DNA of 64,000 nucleotides from G963665085 sp963665085 (GTDB lineage Bacteria > Bacteroidota > Bacteroidia > Bacteroidales > JAAAOM01). The translations under genes and the position numbers were made by a program. Below the pieces are notes generated by a model. It was not told the DNA's origin. It ran no database searches and worked only from the letters and a program-made list of their open reading frames with translations. Shown in pieces: positions 35,129 to 43,417 of this stretch (its first letter is position 1; every line of letters starts with the position of its first letter). The stretch is from contig CAXXXS010000001.1 in assembly GCA_963665085.2 (NCBI GenBank), forward strand, positions 496,001 through 560,000, given 5' to 3'.

Positions 35129-37861
35129 TTATTGAGTTATAAACTTTTTTATCGCTAATAAACATTCTTTTTTTTTAAATACCCAAGATGAATAAGGTAA
35201 AGGAAATATAGGTAATTTTGCTCGCCTGTGTATTTTGTATCTTTCAATTGTAAATGCATCTTCAAATTCTCCTGGATAACCAATCAAATCTATTCCAAAA
35301 CTTTTATTATTATACTGTAAAACAATATCAACTTTCAAACCCGAAATCTTATATGCTTTCCAAAATTTTATCCCTTGATTATCTAATTCTTCAGATACAT
35401 CATCTAAGAATTTATCTTTATTAACTTTTTGAATTTTATCTCTGGTAGAATCCGAATGTATTTGCGCAAAAAATTTTTTTACCAAACTTTCTGAATGAAG
35501 CTTTTTATAATCAAAAGAACAATATATTACCTGAAGAGAACGTGCTCTTGTTATGCTTACATTAAATACATCCTGCTTATTCAAATGATAGAAAGCCATT
35601 GAATGAGAATCATTATCCAAAGAGAATGATATTAACATTACATCACGTTCTTCTCCCTGAAACTCATAAGCTGTACCAATTAAAATTCTATGCTTATTAA
35701 TTATATCATCTGCTAATTCTGTTAAACATAGTTTTTTTAAATACTCTACCTGATTTCTAAAAGGCGATAAAATTCCAATTGTTTTAGAATTAGTTTGCTC
35801 TAAGTTTTTTTCATCGTTATAAATAGCACGGATTCTTTCTAAAATACACTCCGCTTCTTCAATATTAATCCCTTCTACAGTTCTCTTTCCATTACATGTT
35901 ATCAGTTCCAATCCTTCATTATATGGAAGATCGGGTTTCTCTGTCATAATATGTAATGAGTTGTTATAAATATATTGATTACTAAATCTTATAATAGCAG
36001 GAGTACTCCGATAATGCTCATTCAAAAATGATACCTGCTCCTGATCTTTTAATTGATTGCTTACAGCATCTAAAATGCTGTTTTTCCTATAATCAAGAAA
36101 ATCATCTGAAATAGAATCTGTTTCTTCAAGTGAATTTTCTATTTGCAATTTCTTTTGAATAGCACGAGACAAAAACGAAATATGACGAAGTTGTTTCGGA
36201 TCTCCGGTAACAACAACATGTTTCGCCCTTTGAAAAATTGGCAGACTTGACGCAATATCACATTGTGTCGCTTCATCAATAATGGCTAAATCAAAAAGTT
36301 CTTCTTTTAGTGGAAGAATTTTATAGATATCCTTCATATTTAGGAGCCATATAGGAAATGCTTTAAGTAAAATCCTAAAATCTATTTGATTAAATAAATC
36401 CTCTTTTTTAGCACCTGTTCGAGCACGCAAAGCTTGGAGGAAAAGCTTTAATTCATTCCGGTTTGTATAAACGGTCTTGCTCTTTTGTATTTCGAAAGTT
36501 TCATTAATAAATCTCTGAACTTTTTTTTCAAAGAGTTCTAATTGAGATTCCAGAATATTTATTATCTCCCAAGCTGGTGCAATCTTTTTATTTCCCCATT
36601 TTATATAAATTCGTTTTAACCTAAAAAAAAGATTTTCTGAATTAAAAGTATTTGACAGGAACATTCCCCACTTCCTTTCGAACTTAGCGCAAGCAAGAAA
36701 TTTTGATTCAAGTTCTTTGATGTTTCTTTCAATGGCACTGATTTCTTTTGTTAGATTATTTAAAGCTTTAAGATCTCTATAATTGTAGAGTTTAACTCCA
36801 TGCAGAATATCCTCCAGGTTAGATTTCAGCTTCTTTAGATATTGTTTCTGACCAGCCCTGACAACAACATTACTTAATGCCAATTCTTTCTCAATCTTTT
36901 CAGCAACAACATCAACAGCTTTATCTGTTCGAGAAACAATTAAAACACTCTTATTTCTTGAAATATGTTCAATTGCCATTGTTGCAATAGTATAAGATTT
37001 TCCTGTTCCCGGTGGTCCAATCAAAAGACTTATGGGATATTTTGAAGCTGCCTTTATTGCACAATACTGTGCATTACTTAGAATATTTGGTACTTTCCCT
37101 TCTTTTGATATTCCAGCCAGAAATTCCTTTTGTAAAAACAAATTTTCTACAGGCATTGAAAAAGTACTTCCCTTTGATATTTCCTCTAGCTCATTTAATA
37201 CACCAATTGTTTCACCTTTCTTTTTTATTATTGCCATTCCACTGGCAGGTATAATAACAAATCCATCACGCTTTTTTAATTGTGAGGGAGACATATACCG
37301 TTTTATTTTTTTCTCATCAAATAGATTAGGAAAATCAATTAACCAGGTCGTATCAATACCATTAAAATACTTATCCAACAAGTAACCTAACGAGTCAAAA
37401 TTCTCAAGATCTCTAAAATATTCTGATATTATCTCATTAAAATCTTCATTTTGCTGTTCTTGGGAAAAATGTGAACGTAGTATTTCTGAATTAAAATCAG
37501 GATTCTCTAAATCAACAGAAAGATAATTTTCTTCATCTTCTTCAATTATTCTTGCTGGAAATATAAAAAGGGGAGCGACTACTTTTCTGGGTCTATTATT
37601 AACGATATCTGTCCCAAGTAGTAAAAATGAATAATAACAAAGTTCTTTCTCTTTTTTATAAATATTTAATATTTGATTTACTTCATCTGAATACTCTTTG
37701 GAAATAGGATAATATGGTAGATTCTTCGTTAATATTTCTTCTTTCCCGGAAAGAATTTGATTACATTCAACACTTACAGAAAATATATTATATATAGAAA
37801 CTGACTTGTTATCATGAAAATAACATTCTTTGAAATACTTAAAAACACTACCAATATTCAT
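35129..37861 (-). CDS. Superfamily 1 (DNA2/NAM7-like) helicase with nuclease-like C-terminus
   Basis: A 910-residue UPF1/DNA2-type helicase. It has a Q-motif region near 265, Walker A GPPGTGKS at 282-289, a long insert 340-510, and Walker B DEAT at 529-532. Further motifs are GDPKQL at 553-558, NEHYRST at 614-620, QGEE at 735-738 and NVSITRAR at 767-774. The N-terminal 240 residues are unrecognised. The C-terminal 90 residues (about 815-910) look like a small restriction-endonuclease fold: VDIVLQYNNKSFGIDLIGYP, then ERYKIHRRAKLPIFPLPYSSW. This resembles the MTES_1575/Vsr-like C-terminal domain in other helicases, with an aspartate but no clear x-K. It lies 35 nt after a TerB-like gene. Confidence 0.82.
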   Translation of the reverse strand: MNIGSVFKYFKECYFHDNKSVSIYNIFSVSVECNQILSGKEEILTKNLPYYPISKEYSDEVNQILNIYKKEKELCYYSFLLLGTDIVNNRPRKVVAPLFIFPARIIEEDEENYLSVDLENPDFNSEILRSHFSQEQQNEDFNEIISEYFRDLENFDSLGYLLDKYFNGIDTTWLIDFPNLFDEKKIKRYMSPSQLKKRDGFVIIPASGMAIIKKKGETIGVLNELEEISKGSTFSMPVENLFLQKEFLAGISKEGKVPNILSNAQYCAIKAASKYPISLLIGPPGTGKSYTIATMAIEHISRNKSVLIVSRTDKAVDVVAEKIEKELALSNVVVRAGQKQYLKKLKSNLEDILHGVKLYNYRDLKALNNLTKEISAIERNIKELESKFLACAKFERKWGMFLSNTFNSENLFFRLKRIYIKWGNKKIAPAWEIINILESQLELFEKKVQRFINETFEIQKSKTVYTNRNELKLFLQALRARTGAKKEDLFNQIDFRILLKAFPIWLLNMKDIYKILPLKEELFDLAIIDEATQCDIASSLPIFQRAKHVVVTGDPKQLRHISFLSRAIQKKLQIENSLEETDSISDDFLDYRKNSILDAVSNQLKDQEQVSFLNEHYRSTPAIIRFSNQYIYNNSLHIMTEKPDLPYNEGLELITCNGKRTVEGINIEEAECILERIRAIYNDEKNLEQTNSKTIGILSPFRNQVEYLKKLCLTELADDIINKHRILIGTAYEFQGEERDVMLISFSLDNDSHSMAFYHLNKQDVFNVSITRARSLQVIYCSFDYKKLHSESLVKKFFAQIHSDSTRDKIQKVNKDKFLDDVSEELDNQGIKFWKAYKISGLKVDIVLQYNNKSFGIDLIGYPGEFEDAFTIERYKIHRRAKLPIFPLPYSSWVFKKKECLLAIKKFITQ

Positions 37862-37896
37862 TGAGAAAATTAAATCAGAATTACCAATTCTCTAAT

Positions 37897-38283
37897 TTAT
37901 AATTCTGTTAAGTCATGCTTATCGAGATCTCTCTGAAACCAACTTGTTAGATCTTTCGTGAACTTATTTATCACATTTTGCTCGGCTTCATTAACAACAT
38001 TATCAGAGTGCGCAACGGCTTCGAGTATTTCAACCAGATATTGATATTCTTTACGGGGACCAAACTCATGACATATAGTAAGAACTTTGTTGTACAATTC
38101 TTCTATTGTATTGTGATGCTTTACTTCATAATCGAAAGACCATTTAATTTGCTTTGCCCAAGGATGACCTTTTAATATTTTTTTAAGTGTTTCGGTTTCT
38201 TCTTTTTTAATTATTCCATCTGCCATTGCGACTACATAGATTAACTCACCAAAAGCATCATAAAGTTGTTCCAGATTTTTCAT
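37897..38283 (-). CDS. TerB-like domain protein, 128 residues
   Basis: A 128-residue all-helical protein. It has the TerB pattern: YDAFGELIYVVAMADGIIKKEETETLKKIL and, in the second half, LVEILEAVAHSDNVVNEAEQNVINKF. These are two related helical repeats each with an acidic D(G/N)(V/I) loop followed by E-E. TerB proteins bind metal and are associated with membrane stress, tellurite and phage resistance. It is directly upstream of the helicase-nuclease gene on the same strand (35 nt), which suggests the two work together. A general stress role is the alternative. Confidence 0.8.
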   Translation of the reverse strand: MKNLEQLYDAFGELIYVVAMADGIIKKEETETLKKILKGHPWAKQIKWSFDYEVKHHNTIEELYNKVLTICHEFGPRKEYQYLVEILEAVAHSDNVVNEAEQNVINKFTKDLTSWFQRDLDKHDLTEL

Positions 38284-38381
38284 CTTCCATTATTAATTAT
38301 TACTTCTTTTAAAAATACGTAAAACTGGTAATTTTTCAAAAAAGCTTTTTTAATGTCCCTTAATATAAAGTAAACTTATTC

Positions 38382-39761
38382 CTAATAATTATTTAATTGC
38401 TTATAAATTATAAGAGCTTCTTCTTTTAAACTATCTGAAATTCCATCAATTATTTCTCTATTATTTATATATGTATTGTAATCCGGCAACTCTGAATCTA
38501 CATGTATCTTATCAAGTATCGTGGAAATTATTCCTTTTGGATTATTACAATATGATTCATAATTAATCAGTATTGTATTCTGATGTTTTATAGTAAGAAT
38601 ATAGCGATAGTAATTAATCCAAATTTTTAGCCAATAATCCAGGCTTTCTTTATCTACATTATTGTTTTGTTCGGAATTCCTAAATAAAAAAGTTTTCTGT
38701 CCCATTCCAAATTCATGATGCCCCAACCAGTTCATATACTCCAAAACAAAAGTATCTTCTTTTTGTATTTTTTTATATTCTCTGTGTTTTTCTAATAGCG
38801 AAGTTGCATGTGTTAATGGTTCTCTGTATAATATAATCATTAAAAAATCTTCATTTAATTCTCTAACAGACTTATACCGAAGAATAAAATTATTATTCTT
38901 TGCCAGATATATCTTATCGTTATTATTTTTAATAATAGTTTGATATTCCAGATAATCATTATAAGTCTCATTAGAAATTGAATATTCAGATAAATAAGTA
39001 TCACTTATAAAAGAATCATTTGCCTTTACTTTAAAAAAATATTCTTCAAGGGCCTCATTCGAATTAAGACCTATCATGATACCATCTTTATGGCTTCGCT
39101 CTTTGAGGTCTGTTTTCTTTGGCTTGTAGAATTTTCCCCAAAGATTTGGACACAATAGAAATGGCATGTTAGCATAACTTAAAGAAACAAAAGCATCTAT
39201 TTGAGCAAGATTGTTCATAAGACTTGTTGTTCCTGCTCTTGCCAGCCCGGAAATTATTACAAAATCAGTTCGTTTAACAAGACCTTTCCGCTCTATTTTT
39301 TTAGTTTCCCACTTAAACAATCTATTGGAAATATGGTAATTGTTTAAAGACATTCTATGAAGCAACTTCGAAAGTTCATTATACCCTTCAGATTTGACTT
39401 TCTTTCCCAAAGGGATAACAAAAGGAACTGTAGCTCCAACAGAAATCATCAAAATAGATAAAAATGAATTAAATATCAGATCATCAAACTGTGTATGTGA
39501 TAGTAAACAATGAAAAAATACAGGAATAGCACCAAGAACTAATGAAAGAATAATAACTAACAAAGTTTTAAGGAGTGATAGTACTAATTTATTTGTCCCT
39601 TTTTGAACCTGCTGAAGCTTTTTCTCTTCCTCTTCGTTTGAAAGGAGCTTGTCCACAAGAGCAACACTATCTTCTGATAGTGAATGAAAAACAAACCTAT
39701 TTAACCGAATAATTAGAGCCAAAATAAATGAACTAACAAAAAGAACAGAATAAAAAATCAT
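38382..39761 (-). CDS. Sulfotransferase with N-terminal membrane helices
   Basis: A 459-residue protein. Membrane segments lie at about 3-20, 58-80 and 95-117. The catalytic domain follows at about 165-440. The phosphosulfate loop SGLARAGTTS (171-180) matches the 5'-PSB motif of PAPS-dependent sulfotransferases, and FLMIILYREPLTHATSLL provides the 3'-binding R...S region. It probably transfers sulfate to a carbohydrate or other acceptor on or near the membrane. Its ATG shares one base with the stop of the 46-residue membrane peptide gene (TAATG), so it is co-translated with it. The acceptor is unknown. Confidence 0.82.
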   Translation of the reverse strand: MIFYSVLFVSSFILALIIRLNRFVFHSLSEDSVALVDKLLSNEEEEKKLQQVQKGTNKLVLSLLKTLLVIILSLVLGAIPVFFHCLLSHTQFDDLIFNSFLSILMISVGATVPFVIPLGKKVKSEGYNELSKLLHRMSLNNYHISNRLFKWETKKIERKGLVKRTDFVIISGLARAGTTSLMNNLAQIDAFVSLSYANMPFLLCPNLWGKFYKPKKTDLKERSHKDGIMIGLNSNEALEEYFFKVKANDSFISDTYLSEYSISNETYNDYLEYQTIIKNNNDKIYLAKNNNFILRYKSVRELNEDFLMIILYREPLTHATSLLEKHREYKKIQKEDTFVLEYMNWLGHHEFGMGQKTFLFRNSEQNNNVDKESLDYWLKIWINYYRYILTIKHQNTILINYESYCNNPKGIISTILDKIHVDSELPDYNTYINNREIIDGISDSLKEEALIIYKQLNNY

Positions 39762-39901
39762 TATCTCTTCTTTTTAAAAAATCTCTTAATTTTCGACCAA
39801 ATTATATAACCAAAAGAAAACAACACAATTCCGCCAATAACAAAAATCAACACTATTGTTGCAACTCCTAAACCAGGCCCTATATATAATAAATTAATCA
39901 T
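39761..39901 (-). CDS. 46-residue membrane peptide with YIGPG motif
   Basis: A tiny protein of the form MINLLYIGPGLGVATIVLIF, then more hydrophobic residues and a basic tail FKKKR. One membrane helix covers about 7-35. It starts inside the ASST-like gene (8-nt overlap) and its stop overlaps the sulfotransferase start by one base, so all three are coupled. I recall similar short YIGPG-G membrane proteins beside other envelope sulfotransferase and phosphoesterase genes, but cannot cite one. It may act as a membrane adaptor or chaperone. The function is unknown. Confidence 0.7.
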   Translation of the reverse strand: MINLLYIGPGLGVATIVLIFVIGGIVLFSFGYIIWSKIKRFFKKKR

Positions 39902-41165
39902 CCTTTTTAATTATTCTTGTCCAATTTGATAAATGATGGTATCCCTCATGTTGTGACTTGTATACATCTTTATAAATCACCTTATCATCCTTTATTATCC
40001 AAAGAACACCTTTGTTTTGTTCTTCAACAAAATATGTTGATGGATTTAAAAATTCTATAAGTCCTTCTGTCGCAGTAAAAATCTTATTGACTCTAAAAAT
40101 TGAATCTCCCAGAAACGAAAAACTATCATTCCACAAATCATAACGTATAATGTTAGAATAAAAATCCCCAGCTATTTCAAGTTTACTAGAATCAATAGGA
40201 GGTGATTTACTTTTATTAGACCACAATGTGTAAAAGTTATTATTAAATATTACTAATGAACTATCATTAATAATATCAACATCATGTTGACTAATAAAAG
40301 CACCTTCTATTATCTTTATCACTTTATTTAAAGAAGGTCTGTAATGTATAATAATTGATGGACACCTAGCACTAATGAACAAGTCGCCCTTCTTATAATA
40401 TTTTGTAGTTTTTAATACTGGCTCAATATCATTTATATGAATTGGGTCTTCAATATTATCAGATTTCAATATATAAGATGATAAATTATTTTCTTTTAAT
40501 ATTTTTGTTACGGATTTATGGAATAATATTCTTCCAGTTTCAGCATCAATTTCAGTAATATAATTATCTTTATAAAAGACACTTCTCCCGTCAATTTTAT
40601 ATAAGCCAGTTGCAAAATATACAGGAGCAAAAGAACAAATCCAAATATTCCCATCACTATCTATATTCATAGAATGATGTGCATCGATACTATCCTGTTT
40701 CCATACAATATTCGCTAGAGAGTCAATTCTTCTTAATTCTTTCCCAGCAAAAGAATAAATCAGATTTTTTTTAGGTAATAATAGAGGATTTATAATTCTG
40801 TCATATTCTTTATATTCATTTTCAACATTCCACTTATAAATTACAGAATCATTCTTAAGGTTTCGCAGAACAATTGAACGTGTATCACTAGTATCAGAAT
40901 ATGTTGAAATAACGACAAGATCAGTATCAAGCTTATTTATTGATTTAAAGTTATTTGGCGTTTTAACAAAAGTCCCGGGTAGAGTTTTTACTTCTTCAAC
41001 AGATTGAGAAAAAAGATCGAGAAAAGTATACATAAATTTCACGGGACCTTCTAAAAAACCAAATTTCTTATCTCCCTGAGAAATATGGAAAGTCATCCAC
41101 CCAAATACAGATAAGACAAACAAAAATATAACCGTTAATGAAAATGTTTTAAGTACCTTCTTCAT
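39894..41165 (-). CDS. ASST-like beta-propeller (arylsulfotransferase family) protein
   Basis: A 423-residue protein with an N-terminal membrane anchor (about 8-28) and a propeller-type body facing the periplasm. Conserved arylsulfotransferase-like signatures are AHHSMNIDSDGNIWI, DPIHINDIEPV, and SQHDVDIIND. They give the three spaced histidine clusters expected for this fold, in which one histidine is transiently sulfated. The family moves sulfate from one aryl sulfate to another without PAPS. It leads the three-gene unit with the small membrane peptide and the sulfotransferase. Whether the histidines are catalytic here is inference. Confidence 0.72.
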   Translation of the reverse strand: MKKVLKTFSLTVIFLFVLSVFGWMTFHISQGDKKFGFLEGPVKFMYTFLDLFSQSVEEVKTLPGTFVKTPNNFKSINKLDTDLVVISTYSDTSDTRSIVLRNLKNDSVIYKWNVENEYKEYDRIINPLLLPKKNLIYSFAGKELRRIDSLANIVWKQDSIDAHHSMNIDSDGNIWICSFAPVYFATGLYKIDGRSVFYKDNYITEIDAETGRILFHKSVTKILKENNLSSYILKSDNIEDPIHINDIEPVLKTTKYYKKGDLFISARCPSIIIHYRPSLNKVIKIIEGAFISQHDVDIINDSSLVIFNNNFYTLWSNKSKSPPIDSSKLEIAGDFYSNIIRYDLWNDSFSFLGDSIFRVNKIFTATEGLIEFLNPSTYFVEEQNKGVLWIIKDDKVIYKDVYKSQHEGYHHLSNWTRIIKKDD

Positions 41166-41443
41166 ATTAAAATTACCCTAGTTATAATGGAGTGTAAAAA
41201 TAAATATATCTGGCAGACTTCTAGGTTTAATTAAGTTTAAATTAGCTTTTTAAATAAAAAAATAAATTCAAAACTATTATATCAAAAATAGTATCCAGTT
41301 CACAAATAAATTTTAATCCTCTAAAAGATCTGTTCGTCTTCATTTTTTTCATATTCCCTAAAAAATCCTTGTTATTGGTATAAAAAGTATAACCATTCAT
41401 CGTCAGTTCTGTATAAATAAACAGAAAGCAAAACAAAAAGATC
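41166..41443. other. Intergenic stretch, no convincing gene
   Basis: AT-rich sequence of 278 bases upstream of the ASST-like gene. A 67-codon minus-strand frame at 41242-41445 has no protein-like feature and is not called. The promoter for the ASST-like unit should lie here, but no consensus element was recognised. Confidence 0.5.
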
Positions 41444-41593
41444 ATGGAACAGAAAAGAAAGATAACAGAAATTAGATTAGATGATAAAGACTTAGCCGAG
41501 ATCTTTAATCAGTTAGAGGAAGAAGTGCTTATTGCAGAATTGCGGAAACGTTTCCCAAATCCATTTTCACTTTTTGAACCTATTAAAAACTAA
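41444..41593 (+). CDS. Possible small protein, 49 residues
   Basis: A plus-strand frame MEQKRKITEIRLDDKDLAEI... ending FSLFEPIKN. Its composition is charged and helical, and it lacks the low-complexity look of neighbouring shadows. It is soluble with no signal. No family recognised and no clear promoter seen. It could be a small regulator or an artefact; the evidence is composition only. Confidence 0.35.
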   Translation: MEQKRKITEIRLDDKDLAEIFNQLEEEVLIAELRKRFPNPFSLFEPIKN

Positions 41594-41673
41594 AATTAAG
41601 AAGAAAAAATAATAAGTTGAATTTATATCAACTATATATACAAGCGTTTTTTATAACGTCTTCATGATTAATT

Positions 41674-41708
41674 AAGAAGGGCAGCCCTAATTTAGAGCTG
41701 CCCTTCTT
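41674..41708 (-). terminator. Terminator after the SusD gene
   Basis: A perfect 12-bp stem, AAGAAGGGCAGC (41674-41685) with GCTGCCCTTCTT (41697-41708) around an 11-nt loop, sits 9 nt after the SusD stop. On the minus strand the stem ends in CTTCTTAATT, a weak T-tract. It can act in both directions. Confidence 0.7.
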
Positions 41709-41716
41709 CCTAAAAA

Positions 41717-43399
41717 CTAATTATTGTTTGCCTCAGTTGGATTTAATAGTGGGTTTGTATTTAATGCCTTATTAGGAATAGGAAACCTTCTTTTGCTTGA
41801 AGAAGTAGGTTCTTTATCCCACCAAGCAGCGGTTGTAAACTTATTGAAACGGATTAGGTCAGTCCTTCTTCTCCTTTCTCCTAAGAATTCCCTACCCCAC
41901 TCATCAATTAATTCTTGTTCTGTAATATCAGCAGCACTATACTGCTCTGCAGCCCAATCTGCAGGATCATAGTTGCGTTCTCTTACAGAGTTTAATAATG
42001 TAGCTGCACCAGCACCATCGCCAAGACGGAATTTACATTCAGCAAGGGAATAAACTATCTCTGTCAACCTCATTTCAGCTTGATCAGGCTCCATTTCTAA
42101 AGGAGTATCATTGGGGAATACAGGATATTTCATCCAACGAACCCCTGAGTTTTCTTCCCCTGTGTTAACATGAGAACCTTCCAGCCATCTTCCGTCAGGT
42201 TTTTCAGAGAACCTTCCAACCTGGTCAACGAAAATAAGTTGCTCGCCATTATATTCCTCTGTTCCTAAAATTGGATCATCTGTGCCTTTAATAAATTGAG
42301 GCCCATAAACAAACATACCTTCATATGTTTCATCGGTAAGAAGATTAAATGGCTTTTTACGCAAATCATTATCATCAAACTTAGCAAATGGCATACCTTG
42401 AGCAAAAGTGTAAGGATTTCCTTCTAAATCTAAAGAAGGCTGAAGGTGGATACCATTCCATTCTCCCCAGTTTGTGAAACCTGTAGCTTGATCACTGTTA
42501 TAATGGAAAAAAGGAGCATAAAAGAAATAGCCATCTAATTGATTTTTTGCATGAGGGAAGTACCAGATAGCTTCCGGAGATTTATCGTTATTTCCAGCAA
42601 AAGGTCCATACCAAGTTGGATCAATTGAATAGTCTCCATAAACACCATCAAGGATATCCTGACATACATCAGCACACTCATTCCATTTTGCTGCACCTAT
42701 ATATGCTTCAGCATTTAAATACAATCGAGCTAAAATTGTGGCAGCAGCACCCTGGGTGAGCCTTCCTTCGTAATTTGCAATCGGGGCTTTAGGGAGATTA
42801 TCAATATTCTCTTTAATCTGAGCCTCGATCCAATTAAAATTCTCCTGGGGAGTAGATTGAGGTTGAATATCGTTGATATTCTCAACAATAGGAATTTCAC
42901 CGAAAAAATCTAAAAGTGTTAACTGGTACCAAGCCCTCATTGTTTTTAATTCGGCAATATGCTGTTGTTTATCAACTTCGGTTAAATTAAAATCCTCATA
43001 GTTTAACTTTTCAATATCAGCAATTGAGTTGTTTGCATAACCAATACCAGCAAAACCTCCATTCCAACAACTGGAAATAACACCTTCTTCCGCAGTCCAG
43101 GTGTGGTTGTGGAGACGTATCCAGTTACCTCCATCGTATCCATGTCTACCTTTCTGGGTCCAGCAGAAATGATCCGCAGTTAACTCCTGGGCATACCATC
43201 TTTCCCATTCAGCATACCAGTGACCATGTTCAAATGTTCTTAGCAATGAAGCGAGGATTGCATTTTCATTTTGATAATAGTTTTCTGAACCAATCCTGTC
43301 ATATAGCTCCTCATCCAGATTTGTACATGAATTAAAAGCTACTGCTGCAAAGAATAATGTAATAAATACCTTTATTAAATTAAAATTATATTTTTTCAT
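41717..43399 (-). CDS. susD: SusD/RagB-family nutrient-binding outer-membrane lipoprotein
   Basis: A 560-residue lipoprotein (lipobox AFNSC near residue 25). It shows SusD features: the N-terminal helices, TPR-like repeats (QHIAELKTMRAWYQLTLLDFFGEIPIV), TQGAAATILARLYLNAEAYIG, and the C-terminal ADITEQELIDEWGREFLGERRRRTDLIRF. It caps the partner SusC porin and binds the substrate outside the cell. Start of translation is 18 nt after the SusC stop. No glycoside hydrolase is adjacent, so the substrate may be a peptide, glycan or other molecule not revealed by context. Confidence 0.95.
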   Translation of the reverse strand: MKKYNFNLIKVFITLFFAAVAFNSCTNLDEELYDRIGSENYYQNENAILASLLRTFEHGHWYAEWERWYAQELTADHFCWTQKGRHGYDGGNWIRLHNHTWTAEEGVISSCWNGGFAGIGYANNSIADIEKLNYEDFNLTEVDKQQHIAELKTMRAWYQLTLLDFFGEIPIVENINDIQPQSTPQENFNWIEAQIKENIDNLPKAPIANYEGRLTQGAAATILARLYLNAEAYIGAAKWNECADVCQDILDGVYGDYSIDPTWYGPFAGNNDKSPEAIWYFPHAKNQLDGYFFYAPFFHYNSDQATGFTNWGEWNGIHLQPSLDLEGNPYTFAQGMPFAKFDDNDLRKKPFNLLTDETYEGMFVYGPQFIKGTDDPILGTEEYNGEQLIFVDQVGRFSEKPDGRWLEGSHVNTGEENSGVRWMKYPVFPNDTPLEMEPDQAEMRLTEIVYSLAECKFRLGDGAGAATLLNSVRERNYDPADWAAEQYSAADITEQELIDEWGREFLGERRRRTDLIRFNKFTTAAWWDKEPTSSSKRRFPIPNKALNTNPLLNPTEANNN

Positions 43400-43417
43400 A
43401 ATTGTACTTTTTAAAGA

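Noticed and set aside
41242..41445. A 67-codon minus-strand frame
   Set aside because: Very hydrophobic and low-complexity, without a protein-like pattern. It overlaps the start of a better-looking plus-strand frame.
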